Shown piece by piece: positions 1-5,579 of a stretch of 8,505 nt of DNA. The position numbers were made by a program, and so were the translations under genes. The stretch's first letter is position 1. The number at the start of each line of letters is the position of its first letter. This DNA is from Gammaproteobacteria bacterium (GTDB lineage: Bacteria; Pseudomonadota; Gammaproteobacteria; Burkholderiales; Burkholderiaceae_C), in contig JAHIQV010000043.1 of NCBI GenBank assembly GCA_018903185.1, positions 1 to 8,505 on the forward strand, read 5' to 3'. The notes beneath the pieces were generated by a model. That model did not search any database, was not told the DNA's origin, and saw only the letters and a list, made by a program, of their open reading frames with translations.

Positions 1-84
1 CGCCATGGCTTCGGGGAGGATGCAGGCCCAGTCCTGCTGGGTACTTTGTTCCATTCGTCTGAACGTGGCTCGGGGGTTTTGCAT
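1..84 (-). CDS. N-terminal fragment of a protein, possibly HD-domain phosphohydrolase-like (runs off window)
   Basis: Only the first 28 codons are in the window, and the gene continues past position 1 on the minus strand. The start at 84 is supported by a clean ribosome binding site, AGGAG at 95-91, six bases upstream. A second in-frame ATG at 54 has no such site. The peptide begins MQNPRATFRRMEQSTQQDWA. From memory this resembles the N-terminus of HD-domain proteins, which tend to start with an F-x-x-M-x-x-S/T-T-x-x-D-W pattern, but the HD metal-binding residues would lie outside the window, so the family is a guess. The gene lies 171 nt downstream of the sigma factor stop in the same direction, so it could be its own unit or the tail of that operon. 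I am fairly sure it is coding and unsure of the product. Confidence 0.55.
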   Translation of the reverse strand, partial: MQNPRATFRRMEQSTQQDWACILPEAMA

Positions 85-255
85 GGAGGGCTCCTGTTGG
101 CTTGCAGGCCATGCTGTCTGAAAGACCGGCGGCCGACAAGAGCAGAGTCCCGGCTTTCAGTCGCCATGGGTACAGGCGGCGATCACGGCGCCGCCGCCGG
201 GCGCAGAGCCGCCCTCGCCCTGAGCCCGGTGATACGCCACCAGCGCCTTGTTGTT
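85..255. other. Intergenic region between sigma factor gene and the edge gene
   Basis: This 171-nt GC-rich gap separates two minus-strand genes. It has an imperfect inverted repeat (GAAAG-A-CCGG near 120-129 against CCCGGCTTTC at 149-158) without a T-tract, so it is not a convincing intrinsic terminator. On the minus strand TTGTCG and CAGCAT lie 17 nt apart upstream of the edge gene and could be a weak sigma-70-type promoter, but each matches consensus poorly. I see no RNA gene here. Confidence 0.4.
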
Positions 256-1527
256 TCAGGCGGCTGGCCCACCGGCCCGCTGGGTCAGCAGTTTTTTCTC
301 GCGCTGGTTTTCTGAAAGCGCAGCGGCTTGCCGGAACGCGGCCCGCGCTTCCTCGCCGCGCCCGAGCTTCTCCAGCAGATCGCCCCGCACGGCGTGCAGC
401 CAGTGGTAGCGTGGCAAGGCTTTGTCCTGCATCAGCGTCTCGACGATGGTGAGGCCGACGGCCGGGCCTTCGCTCATGCCCATGGCCACGGCGCGGTTGA
501 GCTCGATCACCGGTGACGGCGCCACCCGCATCAGCTGGGCGTAGAGCGCGGCGATGCGCGGCCAGTCGGTGGCTTCGGCGGTGGGCGAGCGGGCGTGGCA
601 GGCGGCGATCTCCGCTTGCAGGCGGTAGCTGCCGGCGGACGGGCCCAGCGCTTCGGCGCGCTCCAGCGCGGCCAGGCCGCGGCGGATGAGCAGGTGGTCC
701 CAGCGGGCGCGGTTCTGCTGGTTGAGCAGCACGGGGTTGCCCTGCGCGTCGGTTCGCGCGGCGGTGCGCGAGGCCTGGATTTCCATCAGCGCCACGAGGC
801 CGTGCACCTCGGCCTGTTCGGGCGCCAGCTCGGCGAGCATGCGGCCCAGGCGCAGGGCTTCGTTGCAGAGTTCGGGGCGCATCCAGTCGCCGCCGCTGGT
901 GGCGGTGTAGCCCTCGTTGAACACCAGGTAGACGACTTCGAGCACCGAGCCCAGGCGCTCGTTCAGCTGCTCGCCGCGCGGCACTTCGAACGGCACTTGC
1001 GCATCGGCCAGCGTGCGCTTGGCGCGCACGATGCGCTGCGCGATGGTGGCTTCGGGCACGAGGAAGGCGCGTGAGATTTCGTGCGTGGTCAGGCCGCCGA
1101 GCAGCTTGAGCGTGAGCGCCACGCGCGCGTCGGTCGACAGCACCGGGTGGCAGGCGGTGAAGATGAGGCGCAGCAGGTCGTCGCCGATCTGATCCTGCCG
1201 TGCAGCATCGAGCGCGTCGACGAAGTCGGGCACGGTGAGCGCACCCAGCGCTTCGAGGTCGCGTGCGATGTCTTCGTGCCGCGCGTCGGCCATCTGGCGG
1301 TGGCGCAGGTGGTCGAGCGCGCGGTTTTTGGCGGTGGTCATGAGCCAGGCGCCGGGGTTGTGCGGCACGCCGTCTTTCGGCCAGTGTTCCAGCGCGGCCA
1401 CGAGCGCGTCCTGCGCCAGCTCTTCGGCCACACCGAGGTCGCGCACGCGCCGCGCCACGGCGGCGACGATGCGCGCGGACTCGATGCGCCAGACGGCGGC
1501 GATGGTTTGGTGGACGGCGGAATGCAC
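256..1527 (-). CDS. ECF42-type RNA polymerase sigma factor with C-terminal helical extension
   Basis: This is an extracytoplasmic-function sigma factor that should direct RNA polymerase to its own promoter class. Sigma region 2 spans about residues 11-77, with the AEELAQDALVAALEHWP and NPGAWLMTTAKNRALDHLR stretches. Region 4 spans about 116-173, with a helix-turn-helix around LGGLTTHEISRAFLVPEATI. Beyond it lies a long extension (about 175-423) with the LGSVLEVVYLVFNEGYTA motif near 195-212 (DUF6596-like) and TPR-like helices towards the end. At 423 residues it is about twice the usual ECF length, typical of ECF42. Members of that group are encoded with YciI/DGPF proteins, as here, and lack a cognate anti-sigma factor; the extension is thought to control activity. 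The start is GTG at 1527 with no clear ribosome binding site. It is the last gene of the cluster and follows a palindromic repeat. Confidence 0.93.
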   Translation of the reverse strand: MHSAVHQTIAAVWRIESARIVAAVARRVRDLGVAEELAQDALVAALEHWPKDGVPHNPGAWLMTTAKNRALDHLRHRQMADARHEDIARDLEALGALTVPDFVDALDAARQDQIGDDLLRLIFTACHPVLSTDARVALTLKLLGGLTTHEISRAFLVPEATIAQRIVRAKRTLADAQVPFEVPRGEQLNERLGSVLEVVYLVFNEGYTATSGGDWMRPELCNEALRLGRMLAELAPEQAEVHGLVALMEIQASRTAARTDAQGNPVLLNQQNRARWDHLLIRRGLAALERAEALGPSAGSYRLQAEIAACHARSPTAEATDWPRIAALYAQLMRVAPSPVIELNRAVAMGMSEGPAVGLTIVETLMQDKALPRYHWLHAVRGDLLEKLGRGEEARAAFRQAAALSENQREKKLLTQRAGGPAA

Positions 1528-1572
1528 GGGCGGGAGCTTACTGCGGGGGCCATGGGGAGACCCTCACCCTGG

Positions 1573-1596
1573 CCCTCTCCCGCGTGCGGGAGAGGG
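1573..1596. repeat. Short perfect palindrome, REP-like intergenic repeat
   Basis: Two 11-nt arms, CCCTCTCCCGC (1573-1583) and GCGGGAGAGGG (1586-1596), are perfect inverted copies around a 2-nt loop. They are preceded at 1561-1570 by CCCTCACCCT. From memory, the string CCCTCACCC..CCCTCTCCC..GGGAGAGGG is a very common dispersed extragenic element in beta- and gammaproteobacteria. It sits in the 79-nt gap between the VOC gene and the sigma factor gene, both transcribed leftward, so a transcript through it would form a stable hairpin. It lacks a U-tract and is not a classical terminator; it may stabilise upstream mRNA or reduce read-through into the sigma gene. Confidence 0.8.
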
Positions 1597-1606
1597 GGAT
1601 TCGCAC

Positions 1607-2017
1607 TCACATCTGCGCCGGGGCGGCGGCTTCGTCCATCCAGAAAACCTCCCACTGGTGACCGTCCAGATCGGCGAAGCCGTGCTGGAACATGAAGCCG
1701 TGGTCCTGCGGCGGGTTGGGTGTGGTGGCACCAGCGGCCACCGCCTTGCGCACGACTTCTTCGGCCTCGGCGCGGCTGTCGACCGACAGGGCCAGAATGA
1801 CTTCGGTGGCCTTGTGCGCGTCACCGATCGGTTTTTTGGTGAAGCCCTGGAAGAAGGGCTCGACCAGCAGCATGGCGTAGAAGTTTTCGCCGATCTCCAG
1901 ACAAGCACCCTGCTCGTTGGTGAAGCGCTGGTTGAACGTGAGGCCCAGGGCCTTGAAGAAGGCCTGCGAGCGGGCCATGTCCTGGATGGGCAGATTGACG
2001 AAGATCTGGCGGAACAT
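1607..2017 (-). CDS. VOC family protein (glyoxalase/bleomycin-resistance-like)
   Basis: This 136-residue protein is the usual size of a single-unit vicinal-oxygen-chelate protein with two beta-alpha-beta-beta-beta modules. The first module covers about residues 1-60, opening MFRQIFVNLPIQDMARSQAF and containing FFKALGLTFN. The second ends in HGFADLDGHQWEVFWMD, the common C-terminal VOC signature, whose Glu is a metal-ligand position in related enzymes. It is often labelled lactoylglutathione lyase-like, but nothing here fixes a substrate. The start at 2017 has AGGAG eight bases upstream. It lies 58 nt after the second YciI gene in the same direction, so it is probably co-transcribed with the ECF42 cluster; VOC proteins are frequent partners of ECF42 sigma factors. 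Confidence 0.9.
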   Translation of the reverse strand: MFRQIFVNLPIQDMARSQAFFKALGLTFNQRFTNEQGACLEIGENFYAMLLVEPFFQGFTKKPIGDAHKATEVILALSVDSRAEAEEVVRKAVAAGATTPNPPQDHGFMFQHGFADLDGHQWEVFWMDEAAAPAQM

Positions 2018-2075
2018 GAGGGGTTCTCCTGGTGGGTTTGTTGGCTGGCGGATGGTTGGTGTGGGTGGATGGTGA

Positions 2076-2498
2076 TCAGGCTTTCTGCTTCGCTTCCATC
2101 TGCTTGAACTTGTCCAGCGCCTCGCTGGGCGGGAACTCGTCCAGCTCGATGAGCTGGCGCAGCTCGATCACGGCCTCCTTGCCACGACCTGCAGGGTTGG
2201 GAAAACGGCGGCTCCATTCCATGGCTTCTTCGCGCGAGCGCACCTGGATCAGGGTGTAGCCGGCGATCAGCTCCTTGGCCTCGGCGAAAGGGCCGTCCAC
2301 GACGCGCTGGCCCGTGGCGTCGTAGTGCACGCGCCAGCCGGTGCGGCTGGGGTGCAGCCCGCTGGCGTCGAGCAGCACGCCCGCGCGCGCCAGCTCCTCG
2401 TGGTACGCGGCCATCTCGGCCATGAGTTCCTCCGGGGCTTCGGGCATGAGCTCGGCCTCGAACTCGGGGCAGGACTTGACGATGATCATGAATCGCAT
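2076..2498 (-). CDS. YciI family (DGPF domain) protein, second copy in the cluster
   Basis: This 140-residue YCII-related protein opens MRFMIIVKSCPEFE and carries DGPFAEAKELIAGYTLIQ, with the family-naming DGPF at residues 68-71. Its fold is a small ferredoxin-like alpha/beta unit; the biochemical role of the DGPF branch is unknown, though such proteins are the characteristic partners of ECF42 sigma factors. Compared with the copy at 3336-3701 it has a longer, charged C-terminus (about residues 105-140, ending FKQMEAKQKA). The ATG at 2498 was chosen over upstream in-frame codons because a perfect AAGGAG lies six bases before it and the family normally begins here. It follows the truncated SRPBCC gene by only 26 nt, so translation of the two may be linked. 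Confidence 0.93.
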   Translation of the reverse strand: MRFMIIVKSCPEFEAELMPEAPEELMAEMAAYHEELARAGVLLDASGLHPSRTGWRVHYDATGQRVVDGPFAEAKELIAGYTLIQVRSREEAMEWSRRFPNPAGRGKEAVIELRQLIELDEFPPSEALDKFKQMEAKQKA

Positions 2499-2524
2499 GG
2501 GGTTCTCCTTACACAGGTCGGGGT

Positions 2525-2698
2525 TTAGCCCTGGGGGTCGAGGAAACGGAACTTCTGGTCTGGGTCCCACGAGCCCTCGAAGCGCGAGCCTTCGAAGAAG
2601 GTGGAGGTCCAGCGCTCGCAGGTGGGCGACTGCAGCATGGTGGCCCACACACACTCGCGCGGGGCCTGGATGAGGATGTCGAAATGCTGGGTTTTCAT
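2525..2698 (-). pseudogene. Truncated SRPBCC (AHSA1/START-like) gene, N-terminal third only
   Basis: Only 57 codons are present, opening MKTQHFDILIQAPRECVWAT and including ERWTSTFFEGSRFEGSWD. This matches the N-terminal helix-grip portion of SRPBCC proteins, which normally run to about 140-160 residues, and such genes often sit in ECF42 operons. The frame stops right after FLDPQG, and just 26 nt separate that stop from the next start, so the missing two-thirds have been deleted rather than lost to a nonsense change. The stump keeps a start at 2698 with AAAGGAA upstream and a 17-nt gap from the PhnB-like gene. It cannot form the complete ligand cavity and is likely non-functional, although its reading frame may still carry ribosomes along the operon. 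Confidence 0.75.
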
Positions 2699-2715
2699 GG
2701 TGAGGTTCCTTTGGT

Positions 2716-3192
2716 TCAGTGGGCGTCGCAGGCGGCCTGCAAAGCCGCGATATCGAGCTTGCGCATCGTCCTCATGGCGGCCGTCATGCGCTGCACGGCC
2801 GGGCCGGGTGGACCCGAGAGCCGGTCCATGAGGAAGATCGGCACGATCTGCCAGGAGACACCCCATCGATCCACCAGCCAGCCACACATCTCGGCCTCGG
2901 GCACGGCCGAGAGCGCTGCCCAGCAGCGGTCGACCTCGGCCTGGTCGGCACAGCTCACGACCAGCGAAGCGGCCGGCGAGAGGCGGTAGTGCTGCCCGCC
3001 GTTGAGCAGAGACAGCACATGGCCATCGAGCTCCAGGGTCACCAGCATCGCCGTGCCCTCGGGCATGGGATCGCCCGGGCCATAGCGCAACACGCTGGTG
3101 ATGCGCGAGTCCGGAAAAACCGAGATGTAGAACTGCGCGGCTTCTTCGGCCTGGGTGTCGAACCACAGGCAGGTGTGGATGCGGGGTTTCAT
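2716..3192 (-). CDS. PhnB-like VOC family protein (3-demethylubiquinone-9 methyltransferase-domain type)
   Basis: This 158-residue protein opens MKPRIHTCLWFDTQAEEAA and contains QFYISVFPDSRI, LELDGHVLSLLNGG, a CGWLVDRWGVSWQIVP block and a C-terminal MRTMRKLDIAALQAA helix. These are hallmarks of the PhnB-like branch of the VOC superfamily. The methyltransferase name attached to this domain is historical, and I do not infer methyl transfer; members have no settled reaction. Length is normal and the reading frame intact. The start at 3192 has AGGAG about ten bases upstream. It is the first gene after the candidate ECF42 promoter, with a leader of roughly 80 nt, and heads the run of PhnB-like, SRPBCC stump, YciI, VOC and sigma genes. 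Confidence 0.92.
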   Translation of the reverse strand: MKPRIHTCLWFDTQAEEAAQFYISVFPDSRITSVLRYGPGDPMPEGTAMLVTLELDGHVLSLLNGGQHYRLSPAASLVVSCADQAEVDRCWAALSAVPEAEMCGWLVDRWGVSWQIVPIFLMDRLSGPPGPAVQRMTAAMRTMRKLDIAALQAACDAH

Positions 3193-3247
3193 GCAAAAGA
3201 CTCCTGTGCGTCGACGCGGGCGGCGGCGGACTTGCCGGGCCTCGCGT

Positions 3248-3267
3248 GAAGCCGGTTCAGCGGCTTC
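3248..3267. promoter_or_regulatory. Small hairpin in the presumed leader of the PhnB-like gene
   Basis: GAAGCCG (3248-3254) and CGGCTTC (3261-3267) form a perfect 7-bp stem with a 6-nt loop. On the minus strand it lies just downstream of the candidate ECF42 -10 element, so it would sit at the 5' end of the operon mRNA and might stabilise it. There is no T-tract, so it is a poor terminator for the upstream YciI gene. A function is only a possibility. Confidence 0.35.
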
Positions 3268-3276
3268 TGTGGGTAC

Positions 3277-3303
3277 GACGGAACAGGCTGGGCGTTTTCG
3301 ACA
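3277..3303 (-). promoter_or_regulatory. Candidate ECF42-dependent promoter (TGTCGA - 17 nt - CGTC)
   Basis: Reading the minus strand, TGTCGA at 3303-3298 is followed after exactly 17 nt by CGTC at 3280-3277. As I recall, the reported ECF42 signature is TGTCGA at -35 and CGA/TC at -10, so both elements match fully and the spacing is normal for a promoter. It lies in the 143-nt intergenic gap, about 85 nt before the PhnB-like start. Other TGTCGA words occur only inside coding sequence (for example near 1131-1140). Transcription from here would run through the PhnB-like, SRPBCC stump, YciI, VOC and sigma genes, giving positive autoregulation. Confidence 0.7.
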
Positions 3304-3335
3304 GCGCCCGCATAAGCAGAAACCCTAGGAAATAC

Positions 3336-3701
3336 TCAAGCGCGACTCTCGTCGAAACAGGGGGCGAGCGGGCGCACCTCAACGGTGGCCCACTGCGCGG
3401 CGGGGCAGCGCTGGGCGATGGCGATGGCCTCTTCACGGCCCACGTTCTGCAACAGGAAGAAGCCGCCGATCATTTCCTTGGCTTCGGCAAACGGGCCGTC
3501 CAGCACCTGCGGATGCCCCCCGGCCAGGCTCACGCGCACCGCGCTCGACATTCCAGCCAGCGATTCCACCGCCTTGAGCTTGCCTTCGGCTGCAAGCCCG
3601 TCGCCGAAAGCCTGCATGGCGGCATAGGCAGCGCGGCCTTCGGCCTCGGTGCGGGTGGCACGCTGGCCTTCGGGTTCGATGATGAGGAGCATGTAGGACA
3701 T
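3336..3701 (-). CDS. YciI family (DGPF domain) protein, first copy
   Basis: This 121-residue YCII-related protein opens MSYMLLIIEPEGQRATRTEA and has LDGPFAEAKEMIGGFFLLQ with DGPF at residues 68-71, the same place as in the copy at 2076-2498. The C-terminus (AAQWATVEVRPLAP) is the usual last strand of the fold, so it is full length. The start is ATG 3701, preceded by GAAAGG about eight bases upstream. A TTG six codons earlier is less likely, because family members begin with a short Met followed directly by the hydrophobic first strand. It lies on the far side of the candidate ECF42 promoter from the rest of the cluster, so it must use another promoter; I see no TGTCGA ahead of it. The reaction is unknown. 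Confidence 0.92.
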   Translation of the reverse strand: MSYMLLIIEPEGQRATRTEAEGRAAYAAMQAFGDGLAAEGKLKAVESLAGMSSAVRVSLAGGHPQVLDGPFAEAKEMIGGFFLLQNVGREEAIAIAQRCPAAQWATVEVRPLAPCFDESRA

Positions 3702-4004
3702 GGCGGCGCCTTTCAACAAACGAATGGGGCGATGCTACACAGGCGGCCCGGGGCTGGCGCAAGCACCGGCACACCGGCCTGCGCAAGACAGCGTTCGCTC
3801 GGCATCTGTTCGCCATCGCACCGACGCGAACAAGAACCCCCTACATGCTCGACCATACTGCAGTCGCGGCCACTTTGACGTGATTCAGCCCCCACAAACG
3901 ACACATCCACCCCCTTCGCACGCCACGCCGGACGGAGGTGGAGCGATGGCGGGGAGGATGGCCGCAACAACTGACCACAGCATCTCCGCACCGAAGTCAT
4001 CACC
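3702..4004. other. Divergent intergenic region between YciI gene and CBS-protein gene
   Basis: This 303-nt stretch separates a leftward and a rightward gene and should hold promoters for both. I see no convincing consensus pair. On the minus strand TGTAGCAT near 3729-3736, with TTGCGC upstream, is a weak candidate for the YciI gene. On the plus strand the notable element is a strong Shine-Dalgarno GGAGGT at 3934-3939 six bases before an ATG at 3946, which opens a 38-codon frame not matching the CBS protein. No recognisable first CBS domain is encoded in this region in any frame I examined. Confidence 0.5.
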
Positions 4005-4062
4005 ATGTCCGAAAGAACACCGCTGGAAATACCGATGGCCACGACCCTGCTCGGCGAGTTGA
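3946..4062 (+). CDS. Possible 38-codon leader ORF overlapping the CBS gene start
   Basis: An ATG at 3946 has the best ribosome binding site in this part of the window (GGAGGT, six-base spacing) and opens MAGRMAATTDHSISAPKSS, stopping with TGA at 4060-4062, 57 nt inside the CBS gene in another frame. The peptide resembles nothing I know and its composition is not clearly protein-like. It could be a leader that feeds ribosomes to the CBS gene, a remnant of the original start of that gene after a frame change, or chance. Confidence 0.25.
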   Translation: MAGRMAATTDHSISAPKSSPCPKEHRWKYRWPRPCSAS

Positions 4063-4265
4063 TGACGGGCCAGGTGGAATGCGGTTTTGAACACGCAGGT
4101 CTTGAAGATGTGATCGCGAAGATGCAGGCGTCACAGATCCGTCGGCTTCCCGTGCTGGACGATGCCCAGCGGATTGTCGGCAGGCTCTCGCTGGGCGACC
4201 TGGCGGCCAGGTCAGACGCTGAAATGGCGGGATTCACATGGGCCGAAATTTCGGCGCCTGGATGA
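4005..4265 (+). CDS. Short single-CBS-domain protein (half of a CBS pair)
   Basis: The 86-residue product has one CBS domain, about residues 18-75: ELMTGQVECG, then DVIAKMQASQIRRLPVLDD, then IVGRLSLGDLAARSD and AEISAPG. This matches the second half of common bacterial stand-alone CBS-pair proteins of about 140 residues (which read QIRRLPVVD..RLVGIVSLGDIA); the first CBS repeat is absent. CBS pairs normally bind adenine nucleotides in the cleft between repeats, so this protein would have to pair with another chain. The ATG at 4005 lacks a good ribosome binding site. The ATG at 4035 has GGAAA at about six bases and is an alternative that still includes the whole domain. Its TGA overlaps the next gene's ATG as ATGA. 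It may be functional or an N-terminally deleted remnant. Confidence 0.7.
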   Translation: MSERTPLEIPMATTLLGELMTGQVECGFEHAGLEDVIAKMQASQIRRLPVLDDAQRIVGRLSLGDLAARSDAEMAGFTWAEISAPG

Positions 4266-5134
4266 TCTGGCGGCTGCTCACCTCGACGGTCAACGCGTGG
4301 CTCGACGATTACGCGCCCAGCATGGGTGCGGCACTCGCTTTCTACACGCTGTTCTCGATCGCACCGCTGCTGCTGATCGTCATTTCGGTCACCGGTTTTT
4401 TCTTTGGCGAAGCGGCTGCCCGGGCGGAGATCTTTGCGCAGATATCCCTGATGGTGGGAGAGGACAGCGCCACCACCCTGGACACGGTGCTCAAGAGCCT
4501 GGACAAACCCGCCGCCAGCCTGTTGGGCATGCTGGTGGGCCTGGGCACACTGCTGATCGGTGCCACCACCGTGTTTGTCGAACTGCAGAATGCCATGGAC
4601 CGCATCTGGCAAGTCCCCCTCCGCCCCGACTTCAGTGGTGTGCGGGACTTCTTCCGGGTACGCCTGCTCTCGCTCGGACTGGTCCTGGGCATCGGTTTCC
4701 TGCTCCTGGTTTCACTGGTGCTCAGTGCCTTGATGGCCGCACTGGGCAAATGGTGGGCACCCTGGTTCGGCGAATTCGCGCTCGTGGCCGATGCCGTCAA
4801 CTTTGTGGTGACACTGACGTTCATCACCGCCGTGTTTGCGATGATCTACAAATGGATGCCCAGGACAGCTGTCGCCTGGCGCGATGTGTGGATCGGCGCA
4901 CTCATCACCGCCTTGTTGTTCACGGTCGGCAAAACGCTGATCGGTCTGTACATCGGCCGCAGCGCCGTGGCTTCGGTGTTCGGCGCCGCATCGTCGCTGG
5001 TGGTGCTGCTGCTGTGGGTGTACTACTCGGCGCAAGTCTTCCTGCTCGGTGCGGAGTTCACCTGGGTGTTCGCGCAACGCCGCAAGCCAGCGCCCTCACC
5101 CCCAGCACCGGACATACCGCAACGGCCGGACTGA
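4262..5134 (+). CDS. YihY/BrkB family inner-membrane protein (UPF0761-like)
   Basis: This 290-residue integral membrane protein has six predicted hydrophobic segments, at about residues 22-48, 87-108, 133-160, 178-200, 208-232 and 240-268. Family signatures are APSMGAALAFYTLFSIAPLL at the first segment, FVELQNAMDRIW after the second, and LLLWVYYSAQVFLLGAEFT in the last. The C-terminus is a short Pro-rich cytoplasmic tail. The family is widespread; the BrkB (serum resistance) and RNase BN names are historical, and its transport or envelope role is not settled. The start at 4262 gives an ATGA overlap with the CBS gene and fits the family N-terminus (short helix, then AP-x-x-GAALA). An in-frame ATG at 4238 would add eight residues. 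The overlap implies translational coupling to the CBS protein. Confidence 0.92.
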   Translation: MIWRLLTSTVNAWLDDYAPSMGAALAFYTLFSIAPLLLIVISVTGFFFGEAAARAEIFAQISLMVGEDSATTLDTVLKSLDKPAASLLGMLVGLGTLLIGATTVFVELQNAMDRIWQVPLRPDFSGVRDFFRVRLLSLGLVLGIGFLLLVSLVLSALMAALGKWWAPWFGEFALVADAVNFVVTLTFITAVFAMIYKWMPRTAVAWRDVWIGALITALLFTVGKTLIGLYIGRSAVASVFGAASSLVVLLLWVYYSAQVFLLGAEFTWVFAQRRKPAPSPPAPDIPQRPD

Positions 5135-5146
5135 GCGCGCACGGCC

Positions 5147-5562
5147 ATGTCGCGGTCGGTCACGGCGCCGATCATCCGGTCGTGCGGGCGAGACCTGCGA
5201 CTTCCCGCGCGACACGGGCCGGGAGGCCGCCCTGGCTGCCTGGCTGGCGCCAGGCTTCCCGTGTTTTGTGGCCGAAGACGGGCAGCGGGTGCTGGGCACC
5301 TGTGTGCTGCACCCGAACCGCCTGGGCGGTGGGTCGCATGTGGCGAACTGCGGCCACATGACGGCGGCCGATGCCACGGGCCAAGGGGTGGCGCGCGCGC
5401 AGGGGTTTCGTGCGATGCCGTTCAACTTCGTGTCGCGAGCGACCACCGGGCCGTGAAGCTGTGGACCGGCATGGGCCTTGAACCGTGAGCCGCCTGCCGG
5501 AAGCGTTTCTCGACCCCGTGCATGGTTTTACCGGCGCGCGGGTGATGTTTCAGCGTCTGTGA
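5147..5562 (+). pseudogene. Decayed GNAT family N-acetyltransferase
   Basis: Pieces of one acetyltransferase appear in order across three frames. IIR (5171-5179) and RAGETCDFPRD, which starts at 5181, are separated by an extra T at 5180. The middle piece runs through FVAEDGQRVLGTCVLHP and GGGSHVANCGHMTA to GQGVARAQGFRAMPFNFV. A one-base loss near 5430-5432 leads to VASDHRAVKLWTGMGLEP, and another near 5484 to VSRLPEAFLDPVHG and GARVMFQRL, stopping at 5560-5562. Compared with remembered relatives, about a dozen residues are missing between GVAR and QGFRAM, part of the acetyl-CoA-binding region, and the first 15-20 residues are not recognisable. An open ORF from 5147 to 5488 joins wrong frames and is not the protein. 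The order of pieces makes the identification good; decay rather than sequencing error is favoured by the combination of changes. Confidence 0.82.
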
Positions 5563-5579
5563 GGCGCTGGGGACCTGTC

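Noticed and set aside
157..255. Open frame of 32 codons directly after the sigma factor TGA on the minus strand, ending GGGAVIAACTHGD and faintly like the end of an ABC ATPase.
   Set aside because: Too short, GC-rich and low in complexity; the sigma factor already ends at its usual length. Chance openness is likely in this composition.
102..1695. Long plus-strand ORFs across the sigma factor gene (for example 1081-1695, 595-1074).
   Set aside because: Shadows of the minus-strand gene in high-GC DNA; their translations are Arg/Gly/His-rich without domain motifs.
3248..3267. Hairpin considered as an intrinsic terminator for the first YciI gene.
   Set aside because: The stem is only 7 bp, has no T-tract, and lies downstream of the candidate promoter; kept only as a possible leader structure.
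3713..4612. 299-codon minus-strand ORF covering the intergenic region and the CBS/YihY genes.
   Set aside because: It lies opposite well-supported genes and its translation shows no recognisable domain; it is a composition artefact.
4162..5361. 399-codon plus-strand ORF overlapping the YihY gene in another frame.
   Set aside because: The 4262-5134 frame encodes a clear membrane protein; this frame is Arg/His-rich and without segments typical of any family.
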